Under the pieces are notes generated by a model. It made no database searches, was not told the origin of the DNA, and saw nothing but the letters and a program-made list of their open reading frames with translations. Of a stretch of DNA of 64,000 nucleotides, positions 46,635 to 58,692 are shown one piece after another (positions within the stretch are counted from its first letter, which is position 1; each line of letters starts with the position of its first letter). Position numbers and translations under genes: made by a program. The stretch covers positions 1,955,001 through 2,019,000 of the forward strand of contig NC_092574.1 in assembly GCF_037975245.1 (NCBI RefSeq). Direction: 5' to 3'. The stretch is from Apostichopus japonicus. Its lineage: Eukaryota > Echinodermata > Holothuroidea > Aspidochirotida > Stichopodidae.

Positions 46635-48429
46635 TATATTATTTACTTTCACACTGTTTAAGCTTTGTGCTAATATGAGCATGTGAGTTATGTAGTTATG
46701 CTGTGTAATGGGTTGATTGGCATACATGGTATTTACGATGGGTTGATTGATATTAATTATGAAATTTGAATGGCGTATAGGGCTAGAGACTGTATACCTC
46801 GTTTCTGTCCGTGATGTAGGCCCAACCATTCATAATATATGTTCACCATTATATACAGAACATTAATGTAACACCTTAAGTAATGAATTTTAAGGACGGT
46901 AAGTTAAGGCTAATGATGTATTAATACTCTCCCATGCTTATGTATATGATTGATGATTATTCATGAGATGCTGATTATTTTGTTCCCTGATTAAACCTAA
47001 ATCATCTGTTTCTTTGTTTATCATTCCCAGCCAGTTTTCTGTTTTTCATTTATACTTGTATTATTATACTTTATGTATAATATAATAAATTGCTAGACTC
47101 CAGCTGAAATTCAACGTGTGATTTATTGTTGTTTTGTTTTGTACATTGTATTTATAGTTAAACTATTTAACTAAGTAAGGATGTTGTACTACTACTCCGT
47201 ATGTAAAGTACTGGTTAGAATTGAAATCTAAACCACGCTACCTATGAGTTTGGTATCTCGGTACATTTTATCATCAAACAGTGTTTTGCTCCCAAATGTC
47301 TCAAAGAACAGGCTTTGTTATTCAAATGTTATCTAACCCCACCCTCTCCCGTACGCCCGGAACGACTGTCTGTTTGTTTTATGTTGTTAGTAGTTACCTA
47401 CAATAGTAATAGTTGTACACAGTTTCCATAGTAAACAGTAAGCCTATATTTTATTCGATGTAAGATGAAACATATGATCCACAGCATGGAGACATGTCAC
47501 ATGCTCTGTAACATCACAGCTGTATATCACTTAAACGGGTTTGTCTTCAAGTATAGTGGAATAATTAGGGGCGAGAGGGGGCTGGGGCGTGATGGTTAAA
47601 AACGGTGTGTTGTCTTTTCTAACAGGGTCGGCGCATAGCCCTGTATATGCAGTGGTTTAGTACAATGGAATTGGGTTTAGGGGAACACAGAGTGTTCTTG
47701 AGGCGTTAATTGGTAATAGCTCAAATTAAAGGTGATATTCGTTACATCGGCAGGCTGAATACATTGAGTGTCTAAAGGAGGTGTGTGCGTCGGAAGGGGC
47801 GACTGTATGGGAAGGGGGGGGGGGTGCATTATCACATCTTCCTTAGTCCACTTGTTAGATCAAGACAAGTCAGTTTGTGACATTCTTCAGTGTCGACGAC
47901 ACCAGCTCCTCTCATCTACGATTGTACTTTAAGACATTACTGAGTCATTCGGCTGGATCCTTTGTTAGCCAAACAATGCGAGGTAATCAAATGATTTTAG
48001 AGAATCTTAAGCAATAGTCTCAGTGATCGATTTTTACTTAAATTCATATTTTCAGTTTACGTTTGGTGTCGACATTTCAAGATAAACGTCAAAACTTCAT
48101 GAAAAACGTTACAATTGCGATAAAGCGTAGACAGTTTGCGATATAAGTCTCAATTTTGTTATAAAAAAATCAAACATCAGAAATAACACCATTAAATGTA
48201 AAGTGATTTTTTTTTAAAGTCGAGGTAAGCAGAGTAAATTTGACAAAGCGTCTGTTAACATAATTTTCTGCCACCGTAATACCCTTAAACATTATATTGC
48301 GTACCGTTATAACAGTCGGAGCGGATGTTGCAACCTGGTACAGCTAACACCAGCAGACATAATGCAACCCAGATAAGAATGTTTCACACTATAATGTATA
48401 CCTCTATCAATTCAGTTTTGATTCTCTCA
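46635..48429. other. NLR intron, non-coding
   Basis: AT-rich; a G run at about 47814. No exons found. Confidence 0.4.
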
Positions 48430-48725
48430 AGGGGTGGCAGGCAAATATTTGAGGGGCTATTGCCCTCCCGTAGCTACCCTTTTGCTCCTCCCTGCCCTCC
48501 GTTATGGTACAAGGTTAGTTTCTGTACAGAACCAGTCAATCTTGTGATGTTGTATTAACGTCATATTTGCGTATTGAGAGAGAGAGTAAAAGTATACCTG
48601 TTTTACACTGAAGTTCAGTTGCTGTCCAGTGTATATGACTGGCGGTGGCAGACAATATACTTGAGGGCCAATCCCCTTCCTTAGCTACCCCTCTGCTCCT
48701 CCCCTGCCCTCCATTAGGGGACAAG
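48430..48725. repeat. Tandem imperfect repeat interrupted by the foldback element
   Basis: GGGGTGGCAGGCAAATATTTGAGGGGC...TGCCCTCCGTTATGGTACAAGG (about 48430-48512) recurs as GGCGGTGGCAGACAATATACTTGAGGGCC...CCCTCCATTAGGGGACAAG (48640-48725). TTCAGTTGCTG(T/C)C(C/T)AGTGTATATGAC occurs at about 48614 and again at about 49804, on the far side of the insertion. Confidence 0.65.
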
Positions 48726-49789
48726 GTGACAGCCCGATATTCATAAGGTTCTGTATTCGTAAGGTTCATTGTTCATAAGGGTCATTATCTATAAGGTTCA
48801 TTGTTCATTAGGTTCACTATTCATAATGAGCAAAAAGGTTCACTGTTCACAAGGTTCGTTATTCATAATGAAAAAAAAAGGTTCGTTGTTCATAATTGGT
48901 AAAAGGGTTCGATATTCATAATGGTGAAAAAGGCTCGTTATTCATAATAAGACGAAGGATTCGATATTCATAATAGTGCAAAGGGTCCGTTATTCATAAT
49001 TGGCCTAGCCAAAAAGGTTCGGTATCATTCACAATGAGGAAAAGGACCCCCTTTAGGAAAAGTTTATGCCGTTAATATGTCGAAAATGTAGGTTTAGCTG
49101 CAGGGGGTAGGGTGAAGCATGGTCTTGATAGTGTGTGGCTCATATTCTCTGCAAAATTGTGCATCCACCACCATCTGGTGGTGCCCCCCATAGGACTGTT
49201 GTGCCCCCTGTGTCCCCCCTCTATGAATAAAAAGTATGTTGTGCCCCCCACCCCTCCCGAATGAAATGTCTATAGGCGTCCGCGAAAATGGAGGACGTCT
49301 TTTGCACTTCTATGACGCACTTCTCTCCTATTATGAAGAACGAACCTTTTCCACATTATGGATTACGAACCCCTTCATCGATTATGAATATCGAACCCTT
49401 TCTCCTATTATGAATAACGAACCATTTTTTCCCATTATGAATAACGGACCCTCCGCTCTATTATGAATATCGGACCTTTCTTCCTTTTATGAATTACGAA
49501 CCTTTATGTCTATTATCGATTACGAACCCTTTGTTCTATTATGAATATCGAACCGATTGTCCATTATGGATATCGAACCGTTTTGCCTACTATGAATAAC
49601 GAAGCTTTGTTTCCATTGTGAATACCGGACCTTATGAATTATGATCCCTTTTTATGATGAATAACGAACTTTTATTTCCATTATGAATAGCGAACCTTTT
49701 TATCAAAAAAATCCACGTAATGAATAACGAACCTCATGAACAATGACCCTTATAAATAGCGGACCTTATATGAATATCGGACAGACCCC
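48726..49789. mobile_element. Foldback element of GGTTCGTTATTCATAAT subrepeats (9-bp TSD)
   Basis: The left arm has about ten copies of a 25-30-base motif ...AAAAGGTTCG(T/A)TATTCATAAT...; the right arm has the same motif inverted (ATTATGAATAACGAACC). The outer ends (CCCGATATTCATA near 48733; TATGAATATCGGACAG near 49770) pair as inverted repeats, and the flanks carry GGGGACAAG (48717-48725 and 49790-49798), a 9-bp duplication of the length typical of Mutator-like elements. The centre (about 49050-49300) is unique, C-rich and non-coding. Confidence 0.75.
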
Positions 49790-49798
49790 GGGGACAAG

Positions 49799-51032
49799 AT
49801 TAGTTCAGTTGCTGCCTAGTGTATATGACTACTCTTGTGGAAAAGAGTTGCCTCCGTATAGCACTGTAACAAGAGATCGCTGTAACACGTCATACACAGG
49901 ACCCGCAACACTTACAAAGATGCTTCGTTGAGCATTGGTCGATGATTATCAGTAGGCTTTCATATATAATTAATTTATAAGCTTCAGTTATGCGCTTGAC
50001 TTGAGCGAAAGACTTGTGACTTGACTTGACAAACATTGGCTTGGTGAAAACACTGTGATAAACTCAGCTCAAAGTTCAGCTAACAGTAACATTAAATCAA
50101 TAACGTGTCATCATTGATGATAATTTATTTAAAGCAGCATTTTGCGTCCTTTTCTATGGTTTTTCTCAACCTCACTGATTCCACGATACCATAACGAAAT
50201 ACATAACTAGCTTATCTATTCTATTCTTACTTCAATTGATTGCACAAAAGTCGAAAAATTTACACATTTCAACTTTGTTTTTCTCTAAGATATTTTCCGT
50301 TGGGATCCAAATAAACCTCGCCCATAATATGAATATTTACAAGCTACGAACGCCATTGGCCAATACGTAATACAACACCATGCTTGCGGGGTAGATTGTC
50401 TATGGCAATTGTACCAGGGAGCTATAAAAGTCCAGCTCGCTGGTTGTACCAAGTTACCAACTCGACGTTTTGAATCTATTTTTAGCAACGGCTCAAAATT
50501 TAACCTGAATCTCTGATTGGTTGAATTCAAAGTGGGTTGGGGAACTGTATGCGATTATTATTAAATGTGTAATTTGTCGGTGGACACTTTTTTAATTATC
50601 TGCAAATGTCCTTAATTGCTCGCCAATCAACGCTTTTGGCAGGGAAATAACTTGGCTAATATCTTAGTTTGCTGTTTTGTAATTGATATATGTAAAAAAC
50701 TCGACGGACTTGTCAAAAAAAGTGAAAAACGGCGACAAAACGCAAATGCTGCTTTAAGCAACATGTTTTCAGTAGTATAAACCAGTGATTTCCAGAAAGA
50801 AAACCAAACCTGTTTTCACTTGACATGTTACATATCGGAACTGTCCATGTTCAACATGGAAAAACTTTCTTTAAATGTTTTTTGTTTTCCTTCTTAATAC
50901 GAATTTACTTATTCTAGTATCTATCTTTCGTTATCATAAACATGCTATATTAATATTAACATATTTGTTCACGTCTATCTTGCCTTTCCTAATCAGGAAC
51001 TTGCTTGCATATTGTTATCGATTTTTACTTAG
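49799..51032. other. NLR intron, non-coding
   Basis: No gene or element ends recognised. A Walker-like or domain ORF is absent. Confidence 0.35.
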
Positions 51033-51040
51033 CCTGTACC

Positions 51041-52607
51041 CATAGGCGTACGAGGCGGGGGGGGGGCAGGGGGCAGGCAGGGGGCAGACTGCCCCCCAAA
51101 TTTCCAGAGGACAAGAAATTCGGGCAAAATTCGGAAAAAAATATATATATATATATTTTTTTCCTCCTCTTAGGCTGCCCGAATTTTTCAGGACTTTTGC
51201 CCGAATTTCTTGTCCTCTGGAAATAAATATATATTTATAAATATGCAGTAGCTTGCCCAAATCTTTTTCAAGTTTATGCCCGAAAATTCCATGATTTTCT
51301 TTATTTAGCATCATGATGCCCGAATATTTCCGTGTAACACCACCGTAAGCGCAGTTCATCTGGGCTACCACGCTTTTTGCACGATCAATTTTTTTTCTAA
51401 CTAGTCAATTGTATACCTGGACCAAGGGCGGCGGAACCGGGGGGGGGAGGCACAGGGGGAACATGCCCCCCACTTTTCCTCAGGTTAAAAATGTGCCTTT
51501 TTTCTACATAAAAGTTGAGGTGCCTTAGCAAGAGGCCAGGGAACCAGAATGAACACTCGGGAAGGGCCGTTTCCGGCCATCTGAGGGGTTTGTAAAACCA
51601 AAAATTTTCTAGTACGCTCCGCGCCAACGATGGTGGCGCTCCGCTCAGATAGTCGTGCATACAACTTTGCAAATCCTGGCTAAGCCCGTGACTATACTGA
51701 ATTTCTGTGGGTCAAACTCAAAGCTATTTCGAATGGAAAAAAATTGTTAAGATATTAACAAGGAAAAAACTCTAATTCGGAAGATTCCTACATTAGCAAC
51801 TAGCATGATTTCACCTCATTTTGTCTCAAAAGAAAACTTGTTCCTTGTTTCCCAATTTGCGCATTGGATATTGCAGTGCTAGTATGCATATTTCCTTTAG
51901 GGGGGGGGGGGGCGTTGATGGAGTGATGTGTATACACAAATAAGATAATACAATAAGAGTTATAAAGGGTACTAAATATAAGGCTGCATCAGTCCAATCG
52001 AATTTCTGCAAGGTGCCCTTTGATGTCGGTGCTCCCCCCCAGATTAAAAGTGCTTCCGCCGGGCTTGACCTGGACATCCCCAACAGAGTGTATATAAGAA
52101 ACATTTTCTTTTTCATGGATGGTGGGGGGAGGGGGGGAGTGCCTACAAGCCTAGAAGTACAGGTTTATCATATTCTGTGCTATATTTTATACTTTTTTGT
52201 GAGACAAATTGCAGTCTCACCCGACACAGCGACATTATCCCGCCTACGTGTCGTTGAACAATGTATGTTTTTCTGGAGGTAGCTGAGTACTGTGTTAAAA
52301 TAATAAATAAGGTAACTAAATAGGAGCTTAAAAAAATATACTGTCCCATGTTTCCCCTTCAAAGTGATGTTACCATTTTTTCTCCTTCTAATTTACCAAA
52401 TTTTTGGGGAAGTGTAAATTTCTAAAACGTGAGATTATAAAATAAAGAATGTTTAGATGCAACTTGCAAAGCCTCAGAAGTGCCGTTTCCGGCAATCTGA
52501 GAGGCATTGTGTGCCAAAAATTTTCTTGTACGCTACGCGCCAACCGATGGTGGCGCTCCGCAAAAAAGTTCTGCCCCCCCAAACTGAAATGGTCCCGTAC
52601 GCCTATG
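51041..52607. mobile_element. hAT-like non-autonomous element, 1,567 bp (perfect 8-bp TSD)
   Basis: Inverted ends CATAGGCGTACG and CGTACGCCTATG (12 of 12), and an exact 8-bp target duplication CCTGTACC (51033-51040 and 52608-52615). The family is the same type as the inner element at 23214 (CATAGGCGTAGG). No transposase ORF. It contains a nested element (51423-51690), the hairpin module near its right end (52537-52557), and long G/C runs. Confidence 0.85.
51423..51690 (-). mobile_element. Nested hAT-like MITE inside the 51041 element
   Basis: Read on the minus strand it starts CACGGGCTTAGCCAGGATTT and ends CCGGTTCCGCCGCCCTTG, with the hairpin module at 51621-51639. The first half is similar to the CAGGCGCGTATCC composite family. 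The ends agree only at CAMGGGC and no target duplication was found, so the boundaries are tentative. Confidence 0.5.
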
Positions 52608-52615
52608 CCTGTACC

Positions 52616-53260
52616 ACAAACTAAATTTATAACGTACCTAACTTCCGTTGTATGACAGTCACTGCATGTTTACACTACAAACAAATTTAAAGATCATAAG
52701 GAGTTCACCCCGTGGTATCGTATACTTGTTTCATAGTTAGTTGATATCATCATTATTACGATATATGACTAGATACCTTTTTAGATTGAAGATAAGATGC
52801 TTTAGTTCCATTACGTATTAAGTTACCAGGCTTTACAAAGATGGATAACGAAGATGCATATTTATCTCACTGGGAAAGAGGAACATATTCTAGATGCGTC
52901 CCGATGAAAATTTTACGGCTGCTATAAAGGGCCATCAAGATAAAAATATTTCCCCCTAATAAATAAGCCTTTTCTGAAACCAGATAAAGCATTACGTTCC
53001 GGAGCTAACAGCACCGATTTGTTTCATTCTGGTCATCTTAACGGCATATGATACAGACTTGAGACACCCAAGCAGCAAAAGCCACATACACGGATGTCGT
53101 TGTATGGAAGGTAAATGTTACACCTAATTTGCATATGTGATAAAATCTAAAAAGAACTAGAACAACTGTATTTGAACACAAATACTCGCATTGTATAGTG
53201 CGCGGTGAAGGTGAAAGTTAGTTGTTGATATTCAATGGAGGGGTCTTGGTTACTGCAACC
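52616..53260. other. NLR intron, non-coding
   Basis: Nothing recognised. Confidence 0.4.
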
Positions 53261-53936
53261 CTTTTCAGGGGCGTATCCAGGATTTTCTAACCCGGGGGGC
53301 GCGAATTACTATCTAAGCGAAGCGCCACCATCGGTTGGCGCGCAGCGTACAAGAAAATGTTGGGTTTTTATACCCCTAGATCACCGGAAATGGCACTTCT
53401 CGGGCTTGAAAATGACCAACCAGATGTACACTTTTGCCTGAGAACCAAGTATTTCCCAATAGTTTATTTTCCATCCATAACCTTTTTCAAGATTTTCACC
53501 AGTCACACATCATGTTCGACCTCATCGCATCTCCTGTGGATCATTGCTTTTGTAGGTGATTCTACGTCGCGGCCCACAATACCCGACAGCCCCACTTTTG
53601 AAGGTTTAAGCCCATTATTTGTTCAGAATTTGAAAATTCACCTTTCTCGTGAATAAACTCACTTCAAACCATACCCATAATGTTGCACAAAATGTCATCT
53701 ATGGACAACCAATATAGAAAAACCTCCTTCAACCCCTAACAGACCGGTAAAAATTACATGAGTAGAGGGTAGTATGATGAAGAATGTTGGTAAGGAAATT
53801 TTGGAAAATTCAGACACAGTTAATTTATTGGTGTACAAATATTACACCCTCTTATATCGGCTATTATAAAACTTGGATGAAGGAAATGAAAAAATAGCAG
53901 ATATTTCCGAAACCGAACACTACACACATAGGCGTA

Positions 53937-54318
53937 GGAGGCGGGGGGGGGGGGGGCTCATATTGAAAGAAATATAAATTGCAATGATGTAGTTAAAAGA
54001 AATGAATAGTTTAAAAAATATCTCCTTGATAATTAAAGTAAAGTTCTACTAAGCCGACTAATAATGTAAAAAAGAATTTGACATAATTGGACCTACATGC
54101 TTTTTCTCCACCTACATAAGACATTCCGTTGTTTACATTAGCATCCCGCGGTATACTGCGCAATTTCCACGGACCGTACGGTATACACGATGGCATGCGA
54201 TTCAATGACCGATGCTTGCTTATGATATTGACATTAACATGTTCAACGCGCGCGGAGCGAGCGAAAAAATTTAGGTTATATTTTTCGGGCAAGTCGTTAC
54301 AGCCTCCCAAATCAAATG
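53937..54318. mobile_element. Inner hAT-like element within copy B (right end decayed)
   Basis: It starts CATAGGCGTAGGAGG after ACTACACA (53929-53936) and is followed by the same ACTACACA at 54319-54326. The right inverted repeat is largely lost. Same insertion point and same 8-mer as in copy A. Confidence 0.7.
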
Positions 54319-54974
54319 ACTACACACATCGACAGTTTTGAGGCTGTTCATCCTGGAACCGCCATTTTCATGCTCACTGATATGATGTGATATCTGCTGT
54401 TTGCTTTACAAATTCGAACAGGCGCGTAGCGAATAATTTGCCAAGGGAGGGGCGAAGCCTGTAGGCCAACTATCTAAGCGTAGCGCCACCACGAGTTGGC
54501 GCGAAGCGTACAAGAAAATTTTGGCCGCAAATGCCTCCCAGATGGCTGGAAATGACACTTTCCATGCCTTGTAAGTTGCATCTAAGCATTTTCTATTTCG
54601 AAATTACTAGCGATATCATAACAAAATATGCTCGGGGGGGGGGGCGGTCGCCCCCTTCACGAAATGCGTCATGTTCCCCGACGACTCGGTCGAGTTCGAG
54701 ACCAGCCACAGTTGGTTTCATAGCACAATTGTTCAAGGCGTCCATACACATACACGCGTTATGATATACCATATATAGTATATATATAGATACATTAGTG
54801 AGAGAGGAAAAATGAAAACGTCAAAAATGTATTTGTCGGTGTAAGGGGTAGGGTGAGGCGCAAGCCCCTTCCGAAATCCTCGATCCGTCACTGGCTACCC
54901 GGCCATGTGTATATAATAGGGATAGGCGCTGTAATGATGTCACTGTTCCTCTTTCTCTTCCCGATGTCTTGGCG

Positions 54975-55085
54975 TTTTTCTTTTACTCTCTCCTTTTCTA
55001 CTTTTACTCTTCCCTTCCTCCCTCTCCTCCTCCTCTTTTTTCTTCTCTTTTTTCTTCTCTTTTTTTTCTCTCCTCTTTTTCTTAC
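54975..55085. repeat. Pyrimidine (CT/T-rich) tract inside copy B
   Basis: C/T-only stretches with TCCTCC and TTTTTCTTCTC runs, homologous to 24300-24433. Confidence 0.85.
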
Positions 55086-55136
55086 CCGGGGGGCGCGCGC
55101 CCCCAACGCCCCCCCCCTGGATACGCGCCTGCTTTT

Positions 55137-56444
55137 GAAGCTATTTCGGTCACGAATCAGCCAGTTCGGCGTTTGGTCCTTTAAAGTAGACTCAAGGTAA
55201 GCCTAATTTATAAACAGTACTTTAGCCAGCAAGTGCCTGCAATATCAGCGAAGAAATTATGACTCAAACCATCACAGATTAACCTGACAACAAAGCACAT
55301 TAACGGTTGTCAATCACGACGTACACATGTTCCGGACGTAACAGAGAATACACAGAATCCTGGACACCCATTGGCTCAATTGAACTACATATTAACGTTA
55401 CTGTATCCTCGCCTAGTTAGCGACATTGTACGGACATACGGTGATTTATACTGAAGGCCAAATGCACGATTAATCTAACGAATACAATGTAGGTCTAGTC
55501 TATCATTGTACAAATGTGACACTCTGCTGTCGATTTTCTGGCCCTGGTTCATCGTGACACAAAACACGTAACAAGCGTTACATATGACTGTGTAGTACAT
55601 AATGCCATGCCATTACGGGCTAGTTGTATAAGTGCCCGAGATCACCAAATTACACCGAGTCGTTGCGGATAAATACGATTAATATTTGTTGCTTGCAACT
55701 CTTTGCAGGATGTTTTTAACTATAATGCTTTCAAATGTTACTTGTATTCTTTAATTCGAGAATAACGAGCCGAAGTAGACCATTTTTTAAGAAGTTTTGA
55801 AAAAGTATGCCACTCATGGAGATCTGTTGTCTTTACGTGTGCAGAACTGATCGCCGCCGTGGTTCTTTGCAAATCTGGATCTGGACCTTTTACCTGCGTA
55901 GCCAACCTGTGAACTTGAGATTGCTGTGAACAATAAATGTTGAGCTGGCATTCACCAGTCAGCCTTGTATATGGTGGAGAGGGCTAGTATTTCCAAGGCG
56001 CATGCGTACTACAATAACAATGCTCTACCTCTGTGTTCCCACCCAGGGGTCCTCTGATGATCAACTAAACTACACTTCTGTGGCCCAGTTCATACCTCGC
56101 CACACCTTATGCAAAATGCATAATTCAATGTTTCGCGGCCAGTTTTAAAGTTTGTCATGTTTTTACTGGTAGAAATCAAAAGCAAACGTAATAAGACTAT
56201 TGTAAAACCAGAGGCTAAATTAAAGGATGATTTTAAGAACTAGAAATGTAATATCGAAATGTTGTTGAACATTAAAACACGCAACGGCAGTGCAAGTTGG
56301 ATGTTTATAACACTTTTACTATTTGAGAATGAGTAAAAGTAAAGAAGTGAATTCCATGACTTAAAGTGACTGTACAATGTACCTTAATACTGTATAGACG
56401 GTTAGTTCCTCAAATACAACTCAAAACTCATTGAAGATCAATTA
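55137..56444. other. NLR intron, non-coding
   Basis: No exon recognised. Confidence 0.4.
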
Positions 56445-57595
56445 CTTTATGGCGATAAGGGATATGTCTAACCTAGATTACAATAAGGGGTATGTCTACA
56501 CTATATTACAATAAGGGACATGTGTACGCTAGATTACAATAAGGGATACGTCTACAACAGATTAAAATAAGGGATATGTCCACCCTAGATTGTAATATGG
56601 GATATGTCTACCCTAGAATACCATAGGGGATATGATGCATACCCTAGAACTAGATAACTATAGGGGATATTATGTTTACCCTAGATTACAATAGGGGATA
56701 TGTCTACCTTAGATTACCATAGGGGATATGACCTAGTTAACTATAGGGGATATTATGTTTACCATAGCTTACAATTAGGGATATGTCTACCCCATATTAT
56801 AATATGGGATATGTCTACCCGAGATTAAAACAATAGATATGTCTTTCCCAAATTAAAATAATGGATATAATATCCACCCTAGACTACAATAGGGGACATT
56901 ATGTATACCCTAGATAACAATAGGGGATATGGCGTTTACCTTATATTACAATTTGGGAAACGTCTACCTCAGATTAAAACAATGAATATGTCTATCCCAG
57001 ATTAAAATAATGGATATGATGTCCACCCAAGATTACAATAAGGGATATATCTACCCCAGATTACAATAGGGGATATGATGTCTACCCTCAGATTACAATG
57101 ACGGATATAATATTTACCCTAGATTGCAAAAAGGGTTATAATGTATACCATAGATTATATAGTGGATTTTTTTTACAGTAAATTACAATAAGAGATATGT
57201 TGAGCATAAATGAAGAAAAGGGATATGATGTTTACCCTAGATTACAAAGAGGGATATGTCTACACTAGATTACAATAACGGATATGTTTACCATAAATTA
57301 AAAAAATAGATTATATTGGGGATTTTTTTTACAGTAAATTACAATAAGGGATATGTTGAGCATAAATGAAAAAAGGGGATATGATGTTTACCCTAGATTA
57401 CAATAGGAGATATGTTGTTTACCCTAAATTACAATAAGGGATATGATGTTTACACTTTCTTACAATAATGGATATGTTTACACCAGAATAAAATAAGGGA
57501 TATGATTTTTACACTAGCTTACAATAAGGGATTTGTCTACCCTAGATTACAATAAGGGATAGTTTTGCACTAAATTACAAATATATCATGGGGTT
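56445..57595. repeat. GGGATATG-TCTACCCTAGATTACAATAA minisatellite
   Basis: About 35 degenerate units of 28-40 bases: GGGATATG(ATG)T(C/T)TACCCTAGATTACAATA(A/G). Variants carry an extra ATG. A longer block (GTAAATTACAATAAG...GAGCATAAATGAAAAAAGG) appears twice, at about 57176-57230 and 57333-57380, indicating a secondary duplication. Confidence 0.85.
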
Positions 57596-58692
57596 ATGTA
57601 ATTTAGATATCAAGGAATTACTGTTAACATGTAGGCCCGTTTCAGAGGGGTCACTCGTCATCTCTGAAGGCTAAAAGGAGCATTCCAGTGGCTTAACATA
57701 GTTTTAAGGTGAACATCTTGAAAAACTCAATAGCTATTCGTCAATTTCCGGCACCTAAATTTTCTTTTTCTTTTTGTACTAAAACATATCCATATGAAAA
57801 ATTCTGTCTAGAGTTACCCTTTGACAATATTTACTGATAAGGTATACATTAGCCTGCATTACTGTCATGAAGTGTGCAATGCGTTGATAGGAACCGCCTT
57901 ACATCAAGAAAACACTATTTTCGAATGTTACTTCCTGCAGCGTCAACTATAACATATCAATATTAAAACTCGAATAATGGAATCAATCTACACTGTTTCT
58001 GACTTGGTTTATTATTCTTGAGTTTGGTAATGAAATATAAGTTAAAATCTTACTTTGTACCCCCTACTACAGGTCTCACATGACTACCCGTGAATAGTAC
58101 GGTATTGAATCTTAATTTCCTTTCCACGATTTGTACGTGGAGACATGCATAAAGCAAAACGTTGTGCGGTCCTGTGTTGATTCAAGCAGTAATCTGTAAG
58201 TTGTGACGTTTAATGCATTAACTACTTGACCCTCTGGAGTTTACGGGTTGGTTTTCTTAATATTTTAGAGATCTGAATCGCGTATTTACGACCAGATGGA
58301 ACAGACGCTGGCTGTCTAGGTTATCTGAGACATTTATTTCAGTAGACTTAATTCTTAAACTATCTTTGCTCATACTTCCAATAGGTTTGAATGATATCTC
58401 ATAACGAAACAGTCATCGATGAGACAAGATTTATCTTAAATAAAACAACACATTGATAATTAGTGACTTTCTCTTGGCGGGCTGAGTAGTTTTATGTAAT
58501 ATATATTTATTTAGATTTGTCTGTCACTGAAACTAATGTAAACATTCATGAAGTGGATTTGGTTTTAAATTATGTTGTTGTTGATATTGATAGTTTTTTG
58601 TATCTTTTGTTCATAGGTCAGCATTTAGTTGTTTTGGTATAGTTAACAGAAACTAACGTATCATATCTTTTTCATATGATGAATATACTTAC
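57596..58692. other. NLR intron adjoining the NACHT exon, non-coding
   Basis: AT-rich with no further exon recognised. Confidence 0.4.

Larger units (their letters stand above)
53266..55131 (+). mobile_element. Composite DNA transposon copy B (5-bp TSD)
   Basis: Ends CAGGGGCGTATCCAGG and CCTGGATACGCGCCTG bound 1,866 bases, flanked by CTTTT on both sides (53261-53265, 55132-55136). The internal layout matches copy A: left hairpin module (53322-53340), inner hAT-like element at the same place (53937-54318), second start CAGGCGCGTAGCGAA near 54420 with a hairpin at 54483-54502, a pyrimidine tract and CGGGGGGCGCGCGCCCCC. No transposase. Confidence 0.8.

Noticed and set aside
54888-55200. Lys/Arg-rich and Phe/Leu-rich ORFs in copy B
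   Set aside because: Low-complexity translations of the pyrimidine tract.
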